DNA of 64,000 nt from contig JAHBMJ010001705.1 of assembly GCA_018398765.1 (NCBI GenBank), positions 1 to 64,000 of the forward strand. Direction: 5' to 3'. The stretch's first letter is position 1. Every line of letters starts with the position of its first letter. The stretch is from Chromera velia (Eukaryota > Sar > Chromeraceae). Under the pieces are notes generated by a model. The model worked only from the letters and a program-made list of their open reading frames with translations. It did not search any database and was not told the DNA's origin. Positions 10,201 to 22,958 of this stretch are shown in pieces. The position numbers and the translations under genes are program-made.

Positions 10201-13200
10201 ATCCAGAAGCGTACTTGTCCGTTGGATCTGCGCAAGTGTCTTTCTCTCTCTCTTTGTCGGCTTCGCTCTAGGTAACTCAGCACAGAACGAGCAGAGGGAT
10301 CAAGGAGACCATGTGGAGGCCTCGTGCAACGCCACGAAGGAGTGACAGCGAAAGACCGCAAACAAGGTGTCTTTTCGAGGCAGCTGTATCCATGCAAGCT
10401 CACCTACCTAGCGTCGCAAGGCTCCATGCCGCAACCTGGAATGTCGGCGTTGTGCGGTCCGATCTGCTTGCTGCCTGAGGGGCAGACTGCTGTCATAGTC
10501 GTGGTCGTGGTGGGAGTAGTGGTGGTAGTAGTAGTAGTTGTAGTTGTGGTGGTAGTAGTGGTGGTGGTGCTCGTGGTTGTAGTTGTGGTCGTGGTGGTGG
10601 TTGTCGTAGTCGTGGTGGTTGTGGTAGTGGTAGTAGTAGTGGTGGTGGTGGTTGTAGTAGTGGTGGTTGTCGTAGTCGTGGTGGTAGTTGTGGTTGTGGT
10701 GGTGGTAGTGGTCGGGAAGTGCGGAGTTGTTGTCGGGAGCGTGGTCGTCGTGGTGCCCCACGGAAGGTCCCCCATCATGCAAGTAGCTGTCTCCTTGGGC
10801 CGTGCCTGTGTCGACCTAATCTCGTCTCGTCCGTACAGTCTTCAGACAGATACACACACAGCCACACAGATGGCACAAAAAGAGAGAGGCCGAAAGGAAA
10901 AGCTTTGCTCAGCATGAATGAGCAGTAGAGGGATGTATGCAGGAAAGACTCAAAACCAGAGCTGTGCAGCATTGGCTCGTCAATGAGTAGAAAGTCTCCA
11001 GCAACAGACACAGAAAGACTGATGGATGGAAACACTGAAGAGAGAACAAAGAGAACAAGAAATAATGCAATCGGTCATCCCTTCCTCCTCTTCAATCTGG
11101 CCAGCCCCCCCCCAAATGCTCTAAGTGACTCACCGACAGAGGTTGCAATCGTGCGCATGGTTCCCTGGGACGATCTGCTCAGAGCCCCAGTAGCCGAATG
11201 AGAAGGCTTTGCAGCCCTGCATGCAGACACGTATACGTAAAGGGACGAACTCAGAATTCATTCAAACGGACAGATCTTATCTTTAGCCAGGACTGCCTTT
11301 CTTGCAGGTGCACCGATGCAAGCATGAAAATCAGTCAGTCGACCTCTTTTGCATTCTCTCTCATTCATGCGCTGGCCGACGCAGGAGCCGCCGGGGTTTT
11401 CAAAGAGCAAAGCATGCATTTCATCGAGCGACGCGAATCAATAGAGTGAAAGGTTGAGTCAAGCTCGCCACACCTCACACTACAGTGAGATTAACCCAGT
11501 CATCCCTCATTCGCTTGCAGCGAAGTGAAAAGCGTATTAGGAAACACAGATGATGTTCTGAAGGTACACACAAAAGCTCGAGATACCAGTCACGCCTGCG
11601 CGACATGCTGCTTGACAGTACATCCCATCATCCCCTTTCTTTTGTTCTACTTCTACTCATGTATCGCTTCTGGCACGAACGTCTTCCACATTGAGAGTGA
11701 GGCATAGTGCACAATGGGTGCCTTTTGTCACCAGCAAGCGACGGAAAAGGAAGCGCCCCTACTGCTTCAATCGTTCTCTCACTAACTGACCGACTGACCC
11801 AATTTTTTTTGCAGTCGTCTCTGCATTGTTCGGGGGAGTTCGCCTTCCAGCAGTTCCAGAAGAAGGCACGCCTGAAACCCTCTCCTTGAAAGCCCAGCAA
11901 GGGGTTCTTTGTGAAGGCGTTGTAGGTTCCCGAGGGACACACGGCCGGTTCGACAGGGGCGCCGGGAATGCGAGCACAGAAGACGTGCTTGTTGACGTTG
12001 AGGTCCTCCTGGTAGGGCACGGCAAGCCCGTCGCGGAAGAGCTCGCACACCCATTTCTCTGCACTCACTCACTCACTCACTCATCCACTTTGATGGATGC
12101 CTACACCGATCGATGGAGGAGACACTATCGATCGAAGAATCGAAAAGGGAGGGGAAAGGACAAAAGGTCGAAGGAATGTGTATGTTCATTCTGATCGACA
12201 GCGACAAATTAGTGTCTTGAGACCTCCTCAAACAGATCTTCCGAGAAAAAACGGAAAAAGACGTGACAGCAGCAGATAAGCGGAGAGAGGGACTGAGATT
12301 TCCTAGACAAACACAGCATCCCTTCGAAAAACCCACCAAACACTCTCGATCAGACAGAGGTGCTGGAGAAGCGCCGAATAGAGACAAGATAGGCATACAG
12401 GAGGTCAATGACCGTGAAATCAGGAGCAGGAAAAAATTCATTCATGAAAAGAACAGAGGTGGTTGGGATCTGAAGTGACCTTTTTTTCTGTCTGTTCTCT
12501 GTATTGGTTTCCGACTATATCAACAGACGAATGAAAGGAAGGACGAATGCACAGGAGCCGGCTGCCTGTCTGGACTAGCTGGGCGGACTGACGGACTCTC
12601 TTTGACCAGAAATCTCGACTGGTAGCCCATGCAAGTCCGTTCATACCTGCACGCACACACCCACATATGGAGAAAAATTTATTGCTATTTGTGCACCCGA
12701 CATGTCGGTATGAGATGGTTCAGAAGGAAGGCCCCCACTCAAACAAATGCACATCATCCATCGCCCTTCCTTCCGTGCTTACGCCAGTCCTGTGACAGGA
12801 CGAAGGAAGAGGCGGAAGAACGCAAAGACCGACCGACACTTTGGGCGGACGGATGGACAAAAAACAAGCGTCAATTCTTGTTTGTTTGTCATGGATGTGA
12901 ACGCAGTCAGCGCGCGAAGATAAAGGCGGTTTAACTCACTGGCAATATGCACCGCACGCCGGCAGGCCTTTCACGTAATCGCCCTCTATGGTTCTGTACT
13001 TCTGCGCCACTTTCCCCTGTCCCGCCCTATACCCGAACCCCCACACTCCGCAGTCAAACGAGCAGGCCATGACTGTGCACGTCCCAGTGTCCGTGCTGCT
13101 GCCGAGCGCCGAGCAGTCGTCGCCTCCGTACTGCGGCTTAGGATTCGTGCACGCGCGCGTCCTGGTCCGGGTGCCCTCATCACACGTGGCACTGCAATCA

Positions 13201-15264
13201 GACAGACAGACGAGAATTTGTGGGGATTAGCAGAATGAAAGAGGGCGAGAGAGACGTACAGTGGACACGAAGAATGGATGGAGTGTGAAGACAGTCAGTC
13301 TCCCTTCCGCTTCTCTTCTTTTTCTTACACAGACAAAGAGAGACCGCGTCAGTGCATGGATCGAGGGGTCTTCGTGCTTTGATGTCTTCCAGCCTCTTCT
13401 TTCTCAAATCAATTGCTGTTTTGCTTTTTTCACTCACAACAATCTGCTTGGCGCTCTCAATACTCCAAACAGAGACATGAAGCCCTACCCAACTGAATCT
13501 ACCCTTCAGACAAATCCCCCAGCCCCACATTGGACTTATCCAAAATCCCCCCCTTCACCCCCCTACACATGAAATGCTTGGTCTTTTTTTATTTCATGAA
13601 AAGGCGTGTGCCCGCAACGCACCAACCGACCAACCTGCAATGCGACCAGGCGCCCCAGGCACCGTACCCTCCGTTGATTGGACAGGGGCCCACATCTTGG
13701 CACTTGCGGTACTCTTTGTCTGCGTTGCGATCTCCCTGACATCCATACGCGAATTCGCCTGCCACAGGATTGTTGCAGATCCGCGTGCGCGCCTGCACGC
13801 CCCCGTTGGTCGAGCAGCTCCTCGAACAAGAGCCCCACTCCGACCAGGCCCCCCAGCCTCCGTCCGTTCCCTTGTGAGGCTTGCAGATGGGCTCCCACCC
13901 AAAGTTGTTGTAGGGACCATGCAGATACCCGACCTGGACTTTTCCATCTCCGCAGTCCCTCTTGTCTGCGTGAATGCATGCATGCAGCCAATTCATCGCA
14001 GAGGCATACCATGCAACAGAAAAGAGAGAAAGAGAACTCAAAAACGTCCACCCTCAAGGAAAGCCGGAGCAACGCAAAGCTGTCGGTCCAACCGTAGCGC
14101 AGATTGAAAAGGGCAGTGGCTCTCTCTGGGGCAGGAGTGACATGACGATGGATAGGGATGCATCACGAAACACAAAAACAACATTTCGTGGATGGAAAAT
14201 CGCCCCAGGAATGATGAAAAACAATGAGAGAAAGGGAAATAGAGAGAGAGAGAGAGAGGCCGGACTTACAGCATTGATTGGCCATGCAGCCCTCGATCTC
14301 CTTGGCGTCTCCTTTGCAAGCCTTCCCTCCGTCTCTGAACAGAGAAAGACAAAAAAGAAAACAAACAAAAACATACACACACAGACAGAAAAGAACGACT
14401 CAATTTAGTTACACAAAAAAGAGGGCCGGGCCGCAGGAACCAACAGTCGATCCTTGTGCACCTCACAAATGTTATGCTGGAGTCTCCTTCTCGTGCAAGA
14501 TGAAGTCCTTTTGTTCGGAATGTCAGCCAAGGGAAAGAAACGAGGGACAAATGGAGACAGGCATTCGTTCCACAAATGCATTTAGTCTCTTCCCTTTAGT
14601 CCTCACTGACCTACCTGGGCGTAGGATTGTTGCACTGTCGGGTCCTCTCCCGCACACTCCAGTAGCAGTTGTGCTTGCATCTCCCCCAGTTGGACCACTC
14701 CGACCAACCTCCGTCGACAGCTGCAGCGGAAGGAACCGAGAAATGAGAGAATCAAGAAATAAAACATGAAGAGAGGAGGGAAGAGCGACGGTACGAAACA
14801 CAAAAAGGGGGAATGGAAAGTGCAGGGAGCAATTGAAGGAAAGACTCAAGAAACGAAGGAAGGTCATGCTGCACATTGAACAAAGATGCTTTTGTGCGTT
14901 TGTGTGTGATTCGCCAAGAGGAACAGTTAGGGACGTCGACAACTGCAGCTGTGGGGGCACACAGAGAATCGCAGATGTACAGACAGAAACTCTCCGACCA
15001 TCATTGAGCCAGTATTTTGGCGCTGCGGTCTTGACAAAGTAGCACCACCGTGGCGAGCCTGCAGACACACGCAGACACATTGAGGGCTCAATGGAGGTTC
15101 TGCTGGAGCAAAAGAGTCGTATGTTTGATACTGAAGATTGATGTGGAAAAAAAGGCGTGCCTGAAGAGCCCCAACTGCCGGCCCGGCATTTGCTTTCGTC
15201 CGCCCACTGAATGAGAGAGAGAGAGAGAACCAGAGAGAGAAAGAGAGAGAGACAGACAGACACA

Positions 15265-15312
<48 letters not shown>

Positions 15313-15321
15313 AAGAAAGAA

Positions 15322-15357
<36 letters not shown>

Positions 15358-16468
15358 AAAAGAGAAAAAGAGCGAGAGAAAGAGAAAAAAAGAGAGAGAA
15401 AGATAGATAAAGAGAAACTCACACACAGACTTACCACTAGGTCCAATGCACTTTCTCTGCCACCCCGCCGGCACAGGCGATGAGGGCGCCGTGGGGCACC
15501 ACTTTTTGTTCCCCCAGTAGCAGCACAGATTGAAGTGCATGGAGAAGGTCTTCACAGGGCGGAGACAGAAGATTGACCCCGTCGGGAGGGCGTCTGCGCG
15601 GTCCGGCGAGTAATTCATCTGGTGCTTGCTCTTGCCGGCAGTCTCGTACCTGCAGATAGAGGGAGGGAGGGAAGGTGAGGCGAAAACAATCAGCAAAGTC
15701 TTTTTGGCCCTTGCCCAGATCGCTTTACTGGGAGGGGGGGGATGAAAATGGTTATTGAAAGGCACACCCAATCGCCATCTAAATGAGTCTAATAACCCAT
15801 ACTTCGACCAGGACTTTCTTGTGACTCATTCCGACAGACATGCACAGCCATCCAGTCCACACACACCCAATCCAGTCTCTCGTGTTCTCTCTCAGTCAGT
15901 ACCCAATCGGGGCATAAATTCCGCCGGCCGTCTCAAGTCGCAGATTCTTCCTTTTCTTGTTATTCTTTCTCGTCCGTCCATGTGTGCAAGCGAAGAAGGC
16001 AAGGACAGAAAGCAGCTAAAGCAAGAAAAGAAGGAAGGAAGGAAACAAGCAACGCCAAAAGAAAAGAAGCAGACAACTAACCGACCAAGCCCAGTTTCCC
16101 GTTGCGGCCTTTCCCTCCCAGTCGTCTGGTTCGATGATCTCAATCACTCCCGGAGGCAAAGGGAATGTCAGCAGGGGCTTCCACCCCTCTCCTATCGACG
16201 CCTCAGGACCCTTCTGCCCCCCTCCCAAGTTCCGGAGCCCCAACAAAATGTGCGGAGGTCCTACCTGAGAATTTATTCAAAGGAGAGAGAGGCGAGAGAG
16301 ACCCGCAATTGAGAGAGAGAAGATTCTTCCAACGAGTACCAGAAAAAAGAAACAAGGAAAGACAGACAGGCGGAAAGAAGGAAAGACAGACTGAAGCACG
16401 GACAGACAGAGGGAACGAAGAAAGAACGAAAGGAAAAAAAAAACAGAGCACGTAAGATACACAAAAAA

Positions 16469-16505
<37 letters not shown>

Positions 16506-19500
16506 CTGACGAAATGCCGTGACAGAGAAAAGAGGGCGCTCCCACCTGTGAGTAGTCTAGCAGTTTCCCGTCCCCCGTGGGAGCGAAGTACTTCCACTTC
16601 CACCGGCTCCCCGTTGATCCCGCGCTCAGTTTGTGATCGGCAGCACTCACACTGACGATCTTACCGTGCTGCAACGAGACAAGAAGGGGAAAGGAGAGGA
16701 CAGGAAGGGGACAACCAAATCGCGCCGGCATTTTCAATCATTTGTCCACATGGAACAAAATCGATTTACAAAGAATGAGCCGGGCAAGCTGCGGCAGAGA
16801 AGGTGAGTAAACAGTCAACGCCTCCACGCCTCCCCTTCATGTTCGAACATTTAATTGAGAACTCCCCTGGATTTGTTGTTTGCGTGCGCCAACAACTTTG
16901 CTTCGTCTCGCTGTGCCGCGTGTCTCCTTGTTTTCTCCCCTTTATTCATCATGCATACATAGATACATAAGTACCCGAATTTCCTCTGAGTGTTCGCAAC
17001 GCATCCATATTTGCAGAAAGAGAGAGCTAGAATGCGTAGATCGAGAAAAAAGAGACCCACCTGAGGCGGTGCGTAGACTCTCTTCAAAGGATCAGGCTGG
17101 CCGAGACGGTTCAGACACACGGGCGTTGAGGCACTCATCTCAAGAGAGCCAGAAGTGAGAAGAGCCTCCGTGTCATTCACGTACGTTTTCTCTCCTTCCT
17201 CTTGCTCCTCTTCTCCATCATGTGCCACCTGTGTCTCTGTATAGGACCGGAAAACCCAGTCGTCGTCATCCGGTACCTCCATCTCCTCCTCTGTCTCTCC
17301 CCAGGCTTCCCCTCCGTACGCGTGCCCCTCCTGTTCCTCTCCCTCAAGGTGGGTGCCCATCTGTCCGTCCTCGTTTCCGGTCGGCAACTGTCTTTTGAGA
17401 TCGTCCTCCTCTGCATGACTCAAAAGACCGCTCTCACTTTCCTGACCCCACATCTCGTCTTCCTCGTGCATGTCCTCCCCCACTCCTTTCGTCTGAAGGA
17501 ACGAGGAGGACTCTGCTGCCTCATCTTCCCCTTCCTCGCCCTCGACATACTCAGGCCACTCACTCTCATCACTCTGCTCCCCTTCCTCCTCCCCCCCCTC
17601 TTCCACGAGGCTCGTCGTGCCGTCGTCTTCCTCGAGGTCCAACACCATGCCGGGAATGTACTTGAACCCCACGTGAAGCAACCAGGTCGCCAGGTCTGCA
17701 CACAGAGGGAGAGAGGAACGTACGAAGAAGAGGAAAAGCAATCTCTAAGCGTTCATCCGGAAGGACTCGTCTCTTTCTCCCTCTTTTTGTGGAAAAGGGT
17801 ACATCCAGCTTTATCTTCCATTGTCATGCGACTCATCGGCACGCAAACACAGCGAAGGACCAAAAAAGCTTCAAAACATGCCAGAAAAGAAAACTTTCTT
17901 CATAAGTCTCTGCACATGCAGGTTGACTTGATCCAAGCGGATTCCTCTTCTGTCTGCACGCACAGGGAAAGACAGCGGGAGGGAAAGAGGCAGGGGGGAG
18001 AAAAGGGGGGGGAAACATGAAGGTGCATTACTTCATGTTTTCACAACCCGCTTACACCTCAATTCATGTCAATCCTTTCTCTTGCAAGGTCCAACCGCAC
18101 AGATGCAGTATGGAGACAAGAGGAGAAGTAGGGCACTCGTGAACAAAAAGAGCCCCTCCATACATCTTCAGCATTCAAAACGAAAGTTGTCTGAAGTATG
18201 AAACTCAGAGGAATTCATTGCCTCTCAGAGAGGTCCAGTGTGCGGCCTTTTCTTTCCGCCTGTGGGTTGATTCAACGTCCAACACAATGAACACGCAACA
18301 AAAATGCATGAGGAGGCACCGAGCTTTTCTTCCTTCTTCCAAATTCAAAAATGTAGGCGTCAGCTTTTCTTCCTTCTTCCAAATTCAAAAATGTAGGCGT
18401 GGGCTGACTTGCAGGTGTAGCGTTCCGGCCCGGTGGTCTTTGTGGGTTTCCAGACTTCTGCGTACCCAGGCCAATGGCAGTTCGTTCTCCTGCAATGGGA
18501 GGAGGGGCATATGAAGGAATGGGGGGTGTAGAGAACATGAATTAAGCTCGGAGAAACCATGAGGAAAAGAAAACGGGGCAGAAGGGCGCAAAAGGCGCAG
18601 AGGAATCTGTAGAGAGAGGAAGACATGAAATTCCAACGAAAGGGAATGAAACAGAGACACCACACTTGTAAAAGGGATCATGGGCCCTCTCTCTGTCCAT
18701 TCTGCTCTGTCAATCAGCAAACTCCTTCGTGCACATACAGGCAGACCCGCAGACAGATTAGAAGTCCTTCGGTTACTTGTCAAGACGAACAAATAAAGAC
18801 ACAGATATACGCTATCTGTCTCCCTGATCGACTTCTTCCTGGTTCTCTGACGATTACTTGTTCTTTGCCCGTGTAAAAGAAAGTCTCAGTTCGAGGAACA
18901 CCAACAAGAAAAAGCCAGGGAGGCCAGAAAAGGCTCACTGACCCGTAGGAGAACTGGCACATCTGGTAGCTGCACGCAGATGGAGCAATCGATCATTCCA
19001 TCGTTCAACAAGGAAGGAAGGAAGGAAGAAAAGAAAGCGAGAAAGCGTGGGCGAATGAATGAATGTACGGAAACACACAAAAAAAGTGGAGTGCAAGAGA
19101 GGGGAAAAAAAGAGGAGCCTCTGCACCTGAACGAACGAAGGGCAGGTTACCTCACTTAGTCCCTCCAAGAGGAGAGAGATCAATCTTTCTCTTTCCTTCC
19201 CCCAATTCCTTCCAGAATCAGTCGCTGACTGACTGACTGACTGGTCTCTGTACTTTTTCTTGTAATAGTCCTTCGGGAGTGCGGTGGCTCTGCAGAATGA
19301 CGAGAAAAGAGATTTGGGCCAAAAGAAAATAAACCGAAGGGGGGCAGGGCGTCTCAAAACGGGAGGGGCAAGTCTACTGATGAGTGAAAGAACAAATGGT
19401 GTTTCTTGTATTCACGCAAGTCTGGTGTCCGTGCAGTACGAAACGCAAAGAGAGAGGGGAAAGCATCGGAGAGACAATAGGGGAGACAGAGGAGGAACGA

Positions 19501-20672
19501 TTTAGGAAACTGAAATGTGAAAATGACCATCAAACGCAACAAAGAAGAATGCATTTTGGAGAAGAAAGAGACTATAGTAGTATCACGAAGGGAAGACCGA
19601 GCCAGCCAGCAAAGAGACCCCGTTTCCTTCCTTCCACCCATTTTCATCTGCCCCTAGCTGTCCTTTCAATCGTTTTTTCTGCACTCCAAAAGAATTAAAC
19701 ATCGGCCAATCTCTTTCTACACCCCCTCCAAACAAGAAGGGGTCTCCATCAGACACCCACCCATGCACCCACCCACCTGCAGATTTTCGTTGTTTCGTCG
19801 TAGTCAAAGATGCCCTCTGTGCCCGCTCGCATGCCCTCGAAGCGAGCCCCCTTGGCGCAATCCTGGATCTTTGCCAGCTTCACCCCCTTCACGTTGTGAA
19901 GACTGATCGATCGAAATGGACCAACAGACAGAGAGAGGGACCGAAACGGAAAGTTAGCAAGTAAGCGGCGTCAGGCTTCCTTCGAGGGGAAAGAGAAGGA
20001 AGAGTGACTGATAAAGACGGCAGGAAAAGTGGAAAAATGTACTTTTCTGTCCATTTGAGCACTCTCACACACGGACAGACACACATAGATAGAGGGGAGG
20101 GCGAGCGGGTGAGGCGGTCGGTTGGAGGAGGGGAAGAGTATCAGGTTCGGAAGAGACTTCAAAGAGACGTTCAGTTTTTCATCTGACTGACTGACTGACT
20201 GGCTGCCTGCCTGACTGACACTTGGCCTCTGATTTGCACAAAGTCCAGTGGGCAAGTGTCCTTCTTGAAGCACACGTACTGCGCCTGCAGAGCGTAGAAA
20301 GGCGAACAAAACAGAACAATTATCAGGCGAATGGCAAATCTCGCTTTGTTCAGTCAAAGGATCGGGGGACACAGGACTCCAACAAAAAGCATAATTTGAT
20401 TTGTTCAAAAATGCAGCTGAGTGAAGGAAGAACAGGAAGGAAGACGAAGACGATCGAGGAGATGGATGACTCGAGACACTCCCATTTCCTCCCACGGAGG
20501 ACGCTCTTTCTTCTCACATACGAAACAACAGTAACACTTCAACAAGACGGACATGCAGACAGACAGACACACAGACAGGCGGACGGACTGTATGTTGCTT
20601 TCTTTTCCCTTCTTCCCTTCACGCAAACCGCCGACAAAGAATCAAGAAAGAAAGAAAGAAAGAAAGAAAGAA

Positions 20673-20720
<48 letters not shown>

Positions 20721-22922
20721 AAGAAAGAAAGAAAGAAAGAAAGAACCAAAAACAAAAGACAAACAGGAAGGCAGGAAGGCAGGCACGCTCACCGAGTGTC
20801 TGTTCGGACTCCAAACGGTGGACTTGTCTGACCACCTTGCGGAGGAAGGCCATCTAGGTTGAGTCTTCGTGTGGCAGCTGCACCCTCGTACCACACAGAA
20901 CAGGTCGGTGGGGAAATCACAAAGCCATACGAGAAGGGAAATGAAGACACGCACAAAAAGAAAGGAAAAGGAGACTCTGCATGTCGGAATTGGGTTGGAA
21001 GAACTAAAGAGAGAAGAGACGGATTGGAGGACTGCCATTCTATTGTATTGCAAGTTCTTTGGAATGAGTGTCACCGACTGACTGCGTATTCCCACTGATT
21101 TGGAAGACGGGGTCCGGATCCCTTGTGGCCTGGGAGACGCACCTGCACATACACAGAGACACACACACAGAGAGAGGGGGGGGGGGGNGGGGGGGGGGGG
21201 AGAATCCACTCACACACTTTTTCGTTTGTCCATCTGCACTTCCTTCTTCCGCCACACTGGCTAGCAGCCTCACTGAGTGGCTGATTGACTGCTGAAACCT
21301 ACTGCCTGCCTGCCTGCCTGCCTGTCTGATCTGACAGAGAGAGAGAGAGAACCAACCCCGCCGCCGCCGTGTCCATGCCGATGGGCGGTCCTCCGGCCGT
21401 CTTCAGTCTGATCCATTCCCGCGAGTCGTAGGGCTCATGGAACTGGACTTTCCCCTCCATCTTCCCATGGTCTACAAGCATCACGTGTCTGCAGTCAGTC
21501 AGCCAGCGAGCCAGTCAGTCAGTCTCTGTGTGTGAGAGAGAGAGAGAGGTTGAAAACATGGATTAGGGACTCTTCACATTCAAAGGAGGAGAACCGAGGC
21601 TCGAACGAGTGACTGCAGCTAGTCCGACATGCAGAATAATCTGCGTTCTCGTTTCTCGTGCATAGCGCCTGCTCAAGCAGCTTCCATCCGAAGCAGTTAT
21701 TGACATGAGCAAGCCACTGCCTCAAGACAGTCCCTTCGCCCTCCTCAACCCTTTCAATTTTCATTTGTACAGAAAGGAAGCTCCTAGAGAAAATCAACCT
21801 GACAGACACACCTGAAAGCGTATCCGGTTGGACAGAAGTCGTTCCAATCCCTTCTCAAGTGCGCCTTTGCGCTCATGAACACAGACTTCGTATCGGCCTT
21901 CAGAGGGATCGGGTGATTCGCGCCGCTCTGCATCCATCCATCCATCCATCCATCCATCCATCCATTCATGTACTTTATTCATCCGTATGCCCAGGCTGTT
22001 CTTTCAGGTCCGAAGACTCAAGGGGTTGAAATGAAAGTTGTGGAATGAATTTTGGCGGATGACGCAACATCCTGTGAAGAGAATCGCATGATGGTTTGTC
22101 TTCATTTCTCCGGGGGGGTTTTGGTCCAACCACAACCGCGCACATGCCACCCACAGCGCACACAGACAGACAGACACATATGCATGTATGCGTGTGTCTA
22201 TATAAATACAGACACAGAGAGACATGCAGGGAGGAAGGGAGCACAACAGAGAGCGCACACCAGTCAAGCACCCAGCACAACGAAGGAAGGCGTCGAAGAA
22301 AAAGAAAAAAAACACAGAGGACCCGCCAGCCAGACAAAAATAAAAAAAGAGAGAGAGAGAGAGAGGAGAGAAAGAAAAAGAGAAAGACAGCAAGAAGGGA
22401 AAGAAGAAAAAAAGAAAACCAACCACCCACCTGAGGGCTCCAAGGTCCAAACACCCTACAGGACCCATCATCTCCTTTGTAGGACCACCCAGAGCAGAAG
22501 TAGTCGGCAACACACTTGTCAGAGCACTCCTGCAGGCGTCAGAGAATCAACACCGCCAAAAAAAAGGTAGAAGAGAAAGAGACCAGCAGGTTAGAGTAAC
22601 AGAAAGATGAACTTCAATGTGGCCCCACGTCCTTTCTTGCTCCTATCAAGATGATCTGGCTCGTAGCAAAACAAAGAACACGAGAGAGATGCTCTTTAAT
22701 CGTTTCAGAAGTATCGAGGGTTCCTTCCTTCCTTCTTGTGTCTTGACGGACAGACCTTGAAAGGAGTGGCGGCATCACTGTATTGGGTGTACGGCTGAAG
22801 AGGGGCTTTTCCATCGAATCTATCGAACTTGCTCCAGTCCACGCAGTTCTGGAGGGGATCGTTCTTCAGACAACTGTATCCGTCCCATGGAACAGAAGTG
22901 GCGACCTGACAGAATCACGCGT

Positions 22923-22958
<36 letters not shown>

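Noticed and set aside
10324-10917. Plus-strand 197-aa ORF with a poly-valine core
   Set aside because: It is the complement of the threonine-coding exon. The flanking residues are not protein-like on this strand, while the minus frame joins neighbouring exons in phase.
15211-15483. Charged ORFs across GA/GAAA/GACA repeats (also 20553-20831, 24213-24641, 51423-51789)
   Set aside because: They translate microsatellites lying in introns and have no sequence of their own.
21040-21295. Short exon-like segment (ending in a GTGAGT) near 21215-21235
   Set aside because: Skipping it lets exons at 21357-21488 and 21083-21142 join in phase with sensible protein. Including it needs weaker donors.
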